NCBI GenBank assembly: GCA_036012905.1
Contig: DASCQF010000010.1
Location: 1-64,000 of the forward strand
DNA: 64,000 nt
Direction of reading: 5' to 3'
Source of the DNA: NP936 sp002726085
Lineage (GTDB): Bacteria; Acidobacteriota; Vicinamibacteria; Vicinamibacterales; UBA8438
Shown: positions 8,697-16,830 of the stretch, one piece after another
Numbering within the stretch: position 1 is the stretch's first letter
How the letters are laid out: each line of letters opens with the position of its first letter
Program-made: the position numbers and the translations under genes
The notes under the pieces: model-generated
Database searches by the model: none
What the model saw: the letters and a program-made list of their open reading frames with translations, nothing else
What the model was told of the DNA's origin: nothing

Positions 8697-9245
8697 CTAT
8701 CGTGGCTGCCTGGGGGGTAGCGTGCCCCCTTCGGCGAGGGTCTTCATGTTCTCGAGTGCTCTCGTGAACGCTCCGACCCTGCGCTCTCGGTCCGCTTCCC
8801 GAGCAGCGTCGTCCGCCAGCATCGAGTTGTCGAAGATCAAGGTGTAGACCAGCTTCGACGTGGTCTCGGTCACCGGCCTCGCCTCGAGGGTGCCGTGATA
8901 GAGGTTGTACGGTCGGTCCTCTCTGGGGGCCTGCGTGTAGGTGTAGGACAGCTCGGTCTTTCCGACGAGAATCTCGTTGCCGACGCTACGCACGGCACCG
9001 AACTCGTTTTCCGTGCCAGACGTGATTTCGCACGGAATTCCGAACCACTCTCCGATATCGCAATACCCTCCAACCCGCTCCCACACTTCGGGCGCGGGGC
9101 GGTCGATCTCGATCTCCAACGGAATGGACGTGTAGGTCGGTGAGGCGACCACGACACTGCCTGATGCCGTCTGTGCGCCGGCGGTGGTCACGCAGGCAAG
9201 GGCGACCGCGCAGCCGGCACCGATGCGAGTAACTTGCTTCCGCAT
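8697..9245 (-). CDS. secreted SRPBCC-family protein
   Basis: 182 residues, with a signal peptide ending at TTAGAQ (about 25) and GGAGGAA just before ATG 9245. The body matches the START-like/polyketide-cyclase fold: IDRPAPEVWERVGGYCDIGEWFG, then GAVRSVG, then an amphipathic C-terminal helix (RRVGAFTRALENMKTLAEGG). Such proteins bind hydrophobic ligands in a deep pocket. Two cysteines (YCDIG and IPCEI) may form a disulfide, fitting export. No enzymatic role can be assigned. It is divergent from the next gene. Confidence 0.75.
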   Translation of the reverse strand: MRKQVTRIGAGCAVALACVTTAGAQTASGSVVVASPTYTSIPLEIEIDRPAPEVWERVGGYCDIGEWFGIPCEITSGTENEFGAVRSVGNEILVGKTELSYTYTQAPREDRPYNLYHGTLEARPVTETTSKLVYTLIFDNSMLADDAAREADRERRVGAFTRALENMKTLAEGGTLPPRQPR

Positions 9246-9393
9246 GCGTTCCTCCAGATGGTTTGACTCTTCGGCTCGTGGCTGGACATTCTGTCACAGG
9301 TGGACCGGAGCCGCCCGGTGGGAGGAGCTGAAGACGCGGGTCCCCGTGCCGGGACCGAGCCGACCACGGCAACTGGAACTCAGGACCCGCGCC

Positions 9394-10128
9394 GTGGTCT
9401 ACTCGCTTACCGTGATCATTGGCACGCTGAACGAGGGGCCGCTGCACCAGGCTCTGAAGGTGCAGTACGCCCGCCGATATGCAGCTTCCAGCCGCTCCTC
9501 GTCCGAGGTGCAGGTGGGCGACTACGTCGCCGACGTGCTCGGCGATGACAACGTGCTGTACGAAATCCAAACCGGCGGATTTGGCACCATCAGACGCAAG
9601 CTCGAGCACTTGGTTGGCGAGCACAAGGTTGTTCTCGTGCACCCGATCGCGGCCGTTCGAACGATCGTCAAGGTGCCGGATGCGGCGGACGCGGAGGCAA
9701 CCCGGCGCCGTTCGCCGAAGCGCGGTCACCCCGCGCACGTGCTCGACCAGCTGGTGTACATACCGGCGCTGCTCGCCCACCCCAACTTCGAGCTCGAGGT
9801 GGTCATGGTCGAAGAGGACGAGGTGCGCGTGTTCGATCCGGGCCGCGTGCGCCGCCGCGGAGGCTGGCGGGTCGTACACCGACAGCTCAACGCCGTCGTC
9901 GAACGCCACCGTTTTCGTTGCTTGGACGATCTGTTCGGCCTTCTGGAGGCGCCGCTGCCGGACCCCTTCACGACGCTCGAGTTGGCCGAGGCGCTGAATC
10001 AGCCGCGCCGGCTCGCGCAGAAAATGGCGTACGTCCTTCGCGAAGCCGGCGCTACTCGAATCTGTGGCAAGACGGGCAACGCGATGGTCTATCGTCGCGC
10101 GCGCAAGGACGGCGCGGAAGCTTGTTGA
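9394..10128 (+). CDS. conserved hypothetical protein, putative PD-(D/E)XK-like fold with C-terminal winged helix
   Basis: About 244 residues. I chose GTG 9394 because an upstream ATG at 9184 would overlap the divergent SRPBCC gene and its ribosome site; GTG 9412 is also possible. The N-terminus reads TVIIGTLNEGPLHQALK, then YVADVL and YEIQTGGFGTIRRKLEHLV, a layout (Asp, then E-x-Q, then a basic helix) resembling PD-(D/E)XK nucleases with Gln in place of Lys. The C-terminus (PFTTLELAEALNQPRRLAQK) looks like a winged helix. I recognise it as a widely conserved unnamed family but know no tested function. No partner gene suggests its role. Confidence 0.65.
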   Translation: MVYSLTVIIGTLNEGPLHQALKVQYARRYAASSRSSSEVQVGDYVADVLGDDNVLYEIQTGGFGTIRRKLEHLVGEHKVVLVHPIAAVRTIVKVPDAADAEATRRRSPKRGHPAHVLDQLVYIPALLAHPNFELEVVMVEEDEVRVFDPGRVRRRGGWRVVHRQLNAVVERHRFRCLDDLFGLLEAPLPDPFTTLELAEALNQPRRLAQKMAYVLREAGATRICGKTGNAMVYRRARKDGAEAC

Positions 10129-10278
10129 TCGGGATAAGCGGTTGCGCGCGCCAGGTCCAGCGAGGCTGCAGCCCGTGGCAAAGTCCTGGTCCTCACGGGG
10201 CCGTAATCACGTCGTTATCGAGGCGGTCGGGTAGAGCGAGTTCGTGCATCCCTCTCGTCGCGGAGCGTACCAAGGGGC

Positions 10279-11472
10279 TCAGAAACTGTATCCGTCCGGC
10301 GAGTACGCGACGGCCCCTGGGAAGTAGACGTTCTCGATGATGGAGCGACCCATGTAGACGGGTGACGTCGCGGTCCTGTTCCGGGCCAGGGTCCGCATAA
10401 ACGCGTTCTCGTCCTCCGGGGCCGGGATTCCCGCCTCCAGGCAGGTGCGGACGATGCCGGCCATCTCTTCGGGCTCGTCCCATTGCAGGTAGTGGCCGGC
10501 CGTCGGCAGGATCCAGTAGCTGCTCTCCACCGCCCGCTTGTCGAGGTAGGTGTACCAGATGTGATTGCCGATGCGGGGCGGGTTCACCGTGTCCTGAAGC
10601 CCCCAGATGAGCGCCGTCGGGACCGGGCTCTCGCGAAGGACGTCCAGCCAGCGGTACTCGTTCGCTGCCCTCTCCAGCAGGTACTTGCCGACGTACGGAC
10701 GAGCGCCGATCCCGTCGTTGAACGCCTGGATGTCAGCGTTGGCGACCCGTTGCGGCGTGCCTTCCGTCACCCGGGGCCGGACCTGCTGCTGTCGGGTCCG
10801 CTCGGGATCCGGCACTGCGCGCTGAGTGTCGTACTGCCCCTGGCTGAGGTTGGCCAGGGGAAGAAAGAGCCCACCGTTGGAGATGAAGTGATAGGTGATC
10901 TCGTATGCCTTCTCCTCACGCGCCAGATAGTTGCCCAGAAAGGCGAAGCCGACACTGCCCCCACGATCGTGGGTCAGAAGATGGAACCGAGACAGTCCCA
11001 CGATCTCCTGGACAAAGTGATCGACAAGCTTCGCGTCGTCCTCCAGCATGTACGAATAGCCGTCTTGAGGCTTGTCCGAGAAGCCGAACCCGGGGAAGTC
11101 GAGGACAGCGACGAAATAATCCTCTTCCAGAAAGGGAATCATCTCCCGAAAGTCGAAGCTCGACGTGGGATAGCCGTGGAGGATCACCAGCGCCGGGTTG
11201 GCACGGTTTCCAAAGGTCCGGTAGAAGACATTGACTCGACGGCCCTCGTTGTTGGGAGTCGTCGAGGTCCACTCGAAATACTCTCCGGAGCGGTACCATG
11301 CCTCGGCGAGCGGGGAATAGAGGGTGAAATCGGTCTGGGGGGCACGCGACTGCGAGCCGATCACGGTTGCACTCGCGTAGCCCTCCGCGTTGCCGTGTGA
11401 ACCTCCAGCGGAGACGGGGCTCACTAGCGCCGGGCTCGCAGCCGCGAGCTTCAAGAATGATCGTCTATCCAT
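10279..11472 (-). CDS. alpha/beta hydrolase, haloalkane-dehalogenase/epoxide-hydrolase-like, with signal peptide
   Basis: 397 residues. MDRRSFLKLAAASPALVSPVSA is a Tat signal. The fold is shown by HGYPTSSFDFREMIPFL and nucleophile Asp in THDRGGSVGF, with the catalytic His in TAGHYLQWDEPEEM. The Asp nucleophile places it among C-X or C-O hydrolases, but it belongs to a different subgroup from the 2440 and 6250 pair and has a long region rich in charged residues before the acid. A GGAAACGTTTCC palindrome lies about 85 bases upstream. Exported location fits the rest of the window. Confidence 0.85.
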   Translation of the reverse strand: MDRRSFLKLAAASPALVSPVSAGGSHGNAEGYASATVIGSQSRAPQTDFTLYSPLAEAWYRSGEYFEWTSTTPNNEGRRVNVFYRTFGNRANPALVILHGYPTSSFDFREMIPFLEEDYFVAVLDFPGFGFSDKPQDGYSYMLEDDAKLVDHFVQEIVGLSRFHLLTHDRGGSVGFAFLGNYLAREEKAYEITYHFISNGGLFLPLANLSQGQYDTQRAVPDPERTRQQQVRPRVTEGTPQRVANADIQAFNDGIGARPYVGKYLLERAANEYRWLDVLRESPVPTALIWGLQDTVNPPRIGNHIWYTYLDKRAVESSYWILPTAGHYLQWDEPEEMAGIVRTCLEAGIPAPEDENAFMRTLARNRTATSPVYMGRSIIENVYFPGAVAYSPDGYSF

Positions 11473-11556
11473 GGCATCTACCTCGCAGCAGTTGGTCAGT
11501 CGGTCGGGGCGGCCCTTGCTGCCGGGCGCCCGTCACTTCACCGTCACCTCTCGTCC

Positions 11557-11568
11557 GGAAACGTTTCC
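11557..11568. promoter_or_regulatory. LacI-type operator-like palindrome
   Basis: GGAAACGTTTCC is a perfect 12-base palindrome of the sort bound by LacI/GalR regulators. It lies in the 309-base gap between the hydrolase start (11472) and the NHL remnant (11782), upstream of the hydrolase. No LacI-family gene is in the window. The remainder of that gap holds nothing recognisable. Confidence 0.35.
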
Positions 11569-11781
11569 AGAAGGCCGGTCTCGGGCCTCTCGGTGTCTTC
11601 CGCAGCCGTGCCCATTATGGCCGAACTCCGATACTTCTCTGGCTCTAGTCTGCGGCACCCTTAGAATGCCGACGCGCTCCGGAACTGTCACTCGTCGCCG
11701 CCCGAGGGTGCCTGCCGTCGACAAGAGGAGGACTCGTGCGCAGTAATCCTGACCACCCAGGCGACCGCCATCTCGGCGAGG

Positions 11782-12126
11782 GTGCGGTGGGCCCCAATCC
11801 TGATCTTCGACCAAGAGGGAGAGTTCATCGACCAGTGGGCGCAGTTCGGCCGCCCGAGCGGTATCGCCTTCGACGACCAAGGCCGGATCTACGTCTCCGA
11901 TTCAGAGTCGGACGACTTCCAGAATCCCGGGTTCGAGATGGGTATTCGGGTCGGCGAAATAGAGACCGGCTGGGTTACCACGTTCATTCTCTATCCATGG
12001 GGCGATCCACGCGATCCGGGTGGCGGCACAGGTGCCGAGTTCGTAGCCGTCGACCGCGAGGGGAACATCTACGGCGGGGAGCCGCGTCCGCGACGGATCC
12101 AGAAATACGTGCGGGTGAGGCCGTAG
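11782..12126 (+). pseudogene. 5'-truncated NHL/6-bladed beta-propeller remnant
   Basis: Only the last third of a propeller is present: a blade FDQEGEFIDQWAQFGRPSGIAF, then DDQGRIYVSDSESD, NPGFEMGIRVG, and the terminal blade VDREGNIYGGEPRPRRIQKYVR. Complete relatives carry several more blades and a signal peptide before this point; upstream in-frame sequence shows no homology and no signal. The fragment begins at about the GTG at 11782 without a ribosome site. It lies just before an intact NHL gene (12392), so it may be debris from a recombination between paralogues. Confidence 0.7.
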
Positions 12127-12391
12127 TCGCCTCTGCGTTGTGCAGTGCTCCAACTCGCAACGTATTCCACGAGCTATCGTCTCCCTCTATGCTGTTGAAC
12201 CTGATGGGCTATACTCGCGACATACGGTGAGGATCGTGTCACCGGTAGGCTCCCGGCGCCTCTCGTGGAACCGGGAGGAGGCCGCTGCCAGGGACACCGC
12301 GCATGACCCCCACCACCGGAGCACCTGGGGCGTGAGCCGAGAGCGATCGCCCGTGACCCGCCCTGACCCTTCACTGCGGAGCTACCGCCTC

Positions 12392-13492
12392 ATGACTTGC
12401 AACAGACGTGCACTGTCCTTCGTCGTCACCGCCAGCTTGTTGGCAGGATCCGCCGCAGCGCAGGACATCGGCCCAACCGGCCCCATGCCCTACGATATCG
12501 TCCAGGATTGGGCGAAACCGTTCGCGAGTGAGGGATTCGCGTTCGGTGGCAACTCCGGCGTCTACGCCGAGTCCCCGGACCGTATCATCGTGCTCCAGCG
12601 GGGCGAGACACGGCTCCCCGACCCGGTGCCAGACGAGTTCGACGGCTGGGCGGGCCCGCTCTGGAACGTGCTCAGCGGCCGGGGACGCACCTGGCAGAAC
12701 TGTATCTACGTCCTCGATAGGGACGGTAATCTGATCGAGGTCTGGGACCAGTGGGACTACCTGTTCGAAGGCTCCGAGGGTCCAGGGCCGCACCGGATTC
12801 GCGTCAGCCCGTACGACCCCGAAAGAAGGATCTGGATCGTTCACGAGACCGCACACCAGATCTTCGTGTTGTCCAACGACGGCAGAGAGCTCCTGCGGAC
12901 GTTCGGTGAGAGGAACGTCAGCGGCACAGACGAGGGCCACTTCGGCCTCCCGCAGGACGTTGGGTTCCTGCCCGATGGCCGTGTCCTGATCGCCGACGGA
13001 TACGAGAATTCCCGCGTCATGGTACTCGACGCAGATTGGAACTACCTGACGGAATTCGGGAGCCCGGGAGACGGCCCCGGCGAGTTCCAGATCGTGCACA
13101 GCATCGCGATGGCACCGGGCGGCCGGATCCTGGTCGCCGACCGCGACAACAACCGGATCCAGATCTTCAGTGACTCCGACTACACGTACATGGGGGAGAT
13201 CCCCACCGGAGCCCTGGCCCTCGACATCATCGTGAGCGACGAGCGCGTGTTCGTGTCCGACGTCGGACCGCCCAGGCTGCGGCAGTTCGATCTGGACGGG
13301 GACCCGGTCTACACGTGGTACGCGCCGGGCCAGGACTCGCCCAACTGGTTCCGCGAGATGCACTCCGTCGGGGTCGATCCGGAAGGAAACTTCTACGCTG
13401 CGGACAATCAGAACGGTCGCATCATGAAGTTCGTGCCGAAGCCGGACGCCGATCCGCGACTGGTCGTGGGCCAGCCGTACGTCCCACGCTGA
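12392..13492 (+). CDS. secreted NHL-repeat 6-bladed beta-propeller protein
   Basis: 366 residues from ATG 12392, chosen because MTCNRRALSFVVTASLLAGSAAA is a signal peptide cut near AAAQD. NHL blades recur: CIYVLDRDGNLIEVWDQW, PQDVGFLPDGRVLIADGYENSR, GPGEFQIVHSIAMAPGGRILVADRDNNRIQIF, EMHSVGVDPEGNFYAADNQNGR. It ends FVPKPDADPRLVVGQ, a tail shared with the propeller at 36884-38011. NHL propellers usually bind ligands or proteins; some are lyases or lactonases, but no catalytic residues are clear. Monocistronic. Confidence 0.85.
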   Translation: MTCNRRALSFVVTASLLAGSAAAQDIGPTGPMPYDIVQDWAKPFASEGFAFGGNSGVYAESPDRIIVLQRGETRLPDPVPDEFDGWAGPLWNVLSGRGRTWQNCIYVLDRDGNLIEVWDQWDYLFEGSEGPGPHRIRVSPYDPERRIWIVHETAHQIFVLSNDGRELLRTFGERNVSGTDEGHFGLPQDVGFLPDGRVLIADGYENSRVMVLDADWNYLTEFGSPGDGPGEFQIVHSIAMAPGGRILVADRDNNRIQIFSDSDYTYMGEIPTGALALDIIVSDERVFVSDVGPPRLRQFDLDGDPVYTWYAPGQDSPNWFREMHSVGVDPEGNFYAADNQNGRIMKFVPKPDADPRLVVGQPYVPR

Positions 13493-13579
13493 AGTGGGCG
13501 AGCTCGAGACACGGAAGAATCGCTGGGACGTCGACGTGACGCCTGGGCACGAGGATATCAACGGCGTCGCCGTCGTCTC

Positions 13580-13795
13580 GCGTGCACCGCCCTCTTGGGT
13601 CACACGCACGGCGGCCCCCGTCTCGACGTCGTAGACCCACAAATTCCAGGACTCCCCGCCGAACACACTGACGGCCAGGCGGCATCCGTCGGGCGACAAC
13701 CGCGGCCCGGCGTGTTGCCTGACCGGGAGGGGTAACGGCTCCTCCCGCCCTTCCCGATCGCGCCAGACCATCGAGGCAATGAGATCTTCCTGAGC
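13580..13795 (-). pseudogene. fragment of a kinase/TolB-type WD40-like propeller
   Basis: On the minus strand the translation SMVWRDREGREEPLPLP, LSPDGCRLAVSVFGGESW and LWVYDVETGAAVRVTQEGG is an unmistakable PD40 blade pair from an acidobacterial Ser/Thr-kinase/TolB protein. There is no kinase part, no start, and the blades before and after are missing. It is the only content of the gap between the NHL gene and the acetyltransferase, which it meets near 13815. Confidence 0.7.
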
Positions 13796-13819
13796 TGCCG
13801 CGCAGGCAAGTCGAACTAG

Positions 13820-14374
13820 CCGAGCGATGCGGCGTCGCTGGTCCAGATGCTGTCGTCGGCGAAGGTCGAGGAGTTCATATCGCCGGCACCGGCGACGCTC
13901 GACGAGGCGCGCGCCTTCATCGACTGGACCCACCGCGCCCGCCGGGCGGGCCGGTACATCTGCTTCGGTATCGTGCCACAGGGACAAACTGACGCGATCG
14001 GCATCTTCCAGATCTGGCCGGTCGAGCAGACCTTCCGGACCGCCGAGTGGGGGTTCGCAATCGGGCATCGATACTGGGGTTCTGGTCTCTTCATCGAGTG
14101 CGCCCGACTCGTCGCCGATTTCGCGTTCGAGACACTCGGCACCGCCAGGATCGAAGGTCGGGCAGCCATTGAGAACGAACGGGGCAACGCGGCCCTGCGC
14201 AAGCTCGGCGCCGAACCGGAGGGCCTGCTGCGCCGGTGTTTCGAGTGCAGCGGCGGCGTTGTGCGCGACCACATCCTCTGGGCGCTGCTCGACGACGACT
14301 GGCGCCGTGTGCGCCCGACGCTGACCCCTGATGGGCCGAGCAACAGACTGACAGAGAGCTGCCTGACTGACTGA
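13820..14374 (+). pseudogene. GNAT acetyltransferase lacking its N-terminus
   Basis: From 13820 the frame reads PSDAASLVQML..., the usual region after the first strand of RimJ-type GNATs, but the preceding codon is TAG and the roughly 30-35 residues expected before it are absent. The rest is intact: FIDWTHRARRAGRYICF, FRTAEWGFAIGHRYWGSGLF (acetyl-CoA region), IENERGNAALRKLGAEPEG and DHILWALLDDDW. A short protein could start at ATG 13847, but the first strand and helix of the fold would be missing, so I call it a likely pseudogene. The break coincides with the TolB fragment on the other strand. Confidence 0.65.
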
Positions 14375-14581
14375 CCGACCGACAGGCTCGCAGACCGACC
14401 GCTGTCCTCTCTCCACTAGCCCCACCCAGTTGGCCCGCTGCAACAGCAGGCGAGTGCGATCCAAGAGAGGGACGAGCTCCCGGCCGGTTCCCGCCTGCAC
14501 TACGCCGTCTGTGAGCGCCACCGTCAGGTTGGCACTACCCGGACTGGCCTCCGAAGCCAGACGATTGTCCGAGGAACAGAG

Positions 14582-14641
14582 TTTCGTGCGACCGGCGCCC
14601 TTCGGGTGTATAAAGGGGCCAACCGGGGAAGCTAGAACGGA
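14582..14641 (+). promoter_or_regulatory. TCGGGTGTATAAAGG-type promoter-leader module
   Basis: TTTCGTGCG (14582-14590), then CGGCG, then TCGGGTG and the -10 TATAAA (14609-14614), followed by GGGGCC and AGAACG. The TG two bases... before the -10 makes an extended -10. The same blocks recur at 30081-30113 (minus) and 30152-30200 (plus). The VWA gene starts 40 bases after the -10. The preceding gap from 14375 shows nothing else. Confidence 0.6.
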
Positions 14642-14653
14642 AATGAAGGAACC

Positions 14654-15652
14654 ATGAGAACCTGTCGAATGCTCGTCGGCGTAGCGGTGGTCCTCGCAGT
14701 TGGTTTCGGCGCGGTGGGCCGCGGACCCGCGGTCCAAGCTCAAGCGACGAGTCAGGTCGTCTTCGTGAGCGTGCTCGAGGGCGCATCTCCTGTTGTCGGT
14801 CTCACCGCGGAAGATTTCGTCGTGGAAGAAGACGGTGAGCCGCGCGAGATACTGGGCGCACAGCGGTCCACCGTCCCGATGCAGCTCGCCATTCTCGTCG
14901 ACGACAGTTACGGTCTGACGAATTCGTTGTCGCATATTCGTAGCGGCCTCAACGAGGTGATCGACGCCTTGCCCGACGGGCAGCAGGTCGCCTTGATCTC
15001 TTTCGGCGATCAGTTGCGAACCGTGGTGGACTACACCACCGACATGGCGCGGCTCAAGACAGCAGCGGCTGAGTTCGTGCTCTTTTCAGAGACGAGCTGG
15101 TACCTGACCCACGCCCTGGTCGAGACCGCCACAGATCTCTGGGAACGTGGAGCGATCCGACCGGTCATCATTCTTGCGACGTCGGAAGGGGCGAACACAG
15201 CGACGTCACGACTGCGCGCAGGCCGTCAGGGTGATGCGATCGTGTCACCGCAAGGGGGCCAGGGCCTGGCGGCCGACCGCGTCCTGGACGTGCTGCGTGA
15301 AACCAGGGTCGCCGTGCACACGCTGGTCGTTCGAGACACCGGAGTCCCTGCCTTCACGACGGGACCGGCTAGCGACGCCGGAACGCGGGGTGCCATTCTT
15401 GACGCGTTTGGAGATCGAGAACGGGCCTCACTCCTCCAGCAGCTGCCGAAGGTCACCGGGGGGCGCCGAGACGAGCTGGGCGATACATCGGCCTTGGCCG
15501 AGCTGTTCGCGCAAGTCGTACACGAGCTGTCCAACCAGTACGTGGTCGCGTATGCACGGCCCGCGGGGCTCATTCCGCCCGATGAGATCAGAGTCAGTGT
15601 GACCAGTTCAGGGATGACGGTCAGGAGCACGCCGGCACCACCGTTGCGGTGA
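14654..15652 (+). CDS. secreted VWA-domain protein (acidobacterial VWFA-related family)
   Basis: 332 residues, with a signal peptide ending near VQAQA and AAGGAA before ATG 14654. A short Ig-like segment (VVGLTAEDFVVEEDGEPREI) precedes the VWA domain, the standard layout of this family. The VWA strand reads LAILVDDSYGLTNS; the metal site DxSxS is incomplete because the last Ser is Gly, so metal-dependent binding is doubtful. The domain runs to about residue 280 (HELSNQYVVAYARP). Families of this type act in the envelope, presumably through protein contacts. It has its own promoter module and converges on the YVTN gene. Confidence 0.88.
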   Translation: MRTCRMLVGVAVVLAVGFGAVGRGPAVQAQATSQVVFVSVLEGASPVVGLTAEDFVVEEDGEPREILGAQRSTVPMQLAILVDDSYGLTNSLSHIRSGLNEVIDALPDGQQVALISFGDQLRTVVDYTTDMARLKTAAAEFVLFSETSWYLTHALVETATDLWERGAIRPVIILATSEGANTATSRLRAGRQGDAIVSPQGGQGLAADRVLDVLRETRVAVHTLVVRDTGVPAFTTGPASDAGTRGAILDAFGDRERASLLQQLPKVTGGRRDELGDTSALAELFAQVVHELSNQYVVAYARPAGLIPPDEIRVSVTSSGMTVRSTPAPPLR

Positions 15653-15674
15653 CGACGTTGCCAAGGGGTGTCAG

Positions 15675-16688
15675 TCAGCTAGCCCCGATCCAGTACATAC
15701 AGCCGGGGCCGGCGCCGTCACCCATCGGCATCTCTTGTGTCACCTCGAGCGTGTTCAAATCCACCACCGCAACACGGTCGGCGGATCTCAGCCCAAGAAA
15801 CGCACGAGTGCCGTCCGGCGCGACCAGCACCGCGCCGTCGCCCGTGTCCATCGAGCCCAGCGTCACTCTCTTGATTTCTGACCGTGAGGCCGCGTCCATC
15901 ACCACCAGGGACGCCGCTTCGCCGTCGATGATCAGCACGCGGCCGTCTGGCGTGAACTTCAAGCGGTTCGCGTCCTTCAACCCCAGGTCGAGTGTCTCGA
16001 CGACTCTCCGGCTCGCGACATCGATAATCGACACACCGCCGTCGTTCCGGGTTGCCGTCCAGATCTCCCGGCCGTCCGGCGACAGGTCGATGCCCTCGGG
16101 CAAGTCTCCCGGTACCGGAATCACGGTGAGCGTCGACGCGGAGGGCCCGCCCATGACGCCCTCGATCATCGTGACCGAATTCGAGCGCGTGTTCGGCACG
16201 AACATGGTGTTCGTATCCTCGTCGAGCACGAGCAGGTGCGTTCCCTCCTGACCGATCTCGAGTGTCCACTCGATCTCATTCGTGGAAGGGTCGTAGCGCC
16301 CAATCGACTTGTGTCCTTCGATGGTGAAGTACACCTTGCCCTCGGCGAAAAGCACGTCGTGCGTCCGGCTGCCTGGGCCGGGATCGACCCGGCGGATCTC
16401 CTCCTGGGCGGCGATGTCGATGACCGAAATCCCGTCCACCATACTCGCCACGAACGCCAATCGGCCGTCGGCCGATGCCGTCACCTCGTGAGGGTCCCTG
16501 CCGGTCGGCACTCGTCCAAGCACGGCGCCGCTCGCGGGGTCGACGATCGCCAGAGCGCTGGCATCCCTGAGCAGGACCAGGAGTCGCCCGGGCGACGGCG
16601 ACTGGGCGCTGGCAATGCCGAACGCGGCGACGACAGCGGCCACCGACAACGAGACGCCCCACCGCGGCACAGTCCTGACTCGGCTCAT
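15675..16688 (-). CDS. secreted YVTN-type beta-propeller protein
   Basis: 337 residues from ATG 16688, chosen for the strong GGAGGTG before it and for the signal peptide ending at GIASAQ. Repeated blades have the YVTN/cytochrome-d1-like pattern: ALAIVDPASGAVLGRVPTGRDPHEV, GISVIDIAAQEEIRRV, VSIIDVASRRVVETL, RVAVVDLNTLEVTQEMP. No haem or metal ligands typical of nitrite reductase are apparent. The role is probably binding or scaffolding outside the cell. Its promoter module lies at 16771-16776. Confidence 0.85.
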   Translation of the reverse strand: MSRVRTVPRWGVSLSVAAVVAAFGIASAQSPSPGRLLVLLRDASALAIVDPASGAVLGRVPTGRDPHEVTASADGRLAFVASMVDGISVIDIAAQEEIRRVDPGPGSRTHDVLFAEGKVYFTIEGHKSIGRYDPSTNEIEWTLEIGQEGTHLLVLDEDTNTMFVPNTRSNSVTMIEGVMGGPSASTLTVIPVPGDLPEGIDLSPDGREIWTATRNDGGVSIIDVASRRVVETLDLGLKDANRLKFTPDGRVLIIDGEAASLVVMDAASRSEIKRVTLGSMDTGDGAVLVAPDGTRAFLGLRSADRVAVVDLNTLEVTQEMPMGDGAGPGCMYWIGAS

Positions 16689-16770
16689 CTGGCACCTCCG
16701 TCTATGAAGATCTGGCTCGACTTCCGGAACAGCAACGGTTCCAGCAGGATAGGCGACCGAGAGTTGGCCG

Positions 16771-16776
16771 ATTATA
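16771..16776 (-). promoter_or_regulatory. TATAATCGGC promoter module for the YVTN gene
   Basis: TATAAT (minus strand) preceded by CAGG and followed by CGGCCAACTCTCGG. It starts 82 bases upstream of the YVTN start and lies beside the 3' end of the metalloprotease gene. Confidence 0.6.
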
Positions 16777-16830
16777 CCTGTGCGATCCTCAAAGCGGCGA
16801 GGGATGGACCGGCCGCACCACCGTGGGGTA

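Noticed and set aside
12371..14935. Open minus-strand frame of 854 codons
   Set aside because: Mostly antisense to the NHL, GNAT and VWA genes; only the TolB fragment at 13580-13795 shows homology. A product of high GC at third positions.
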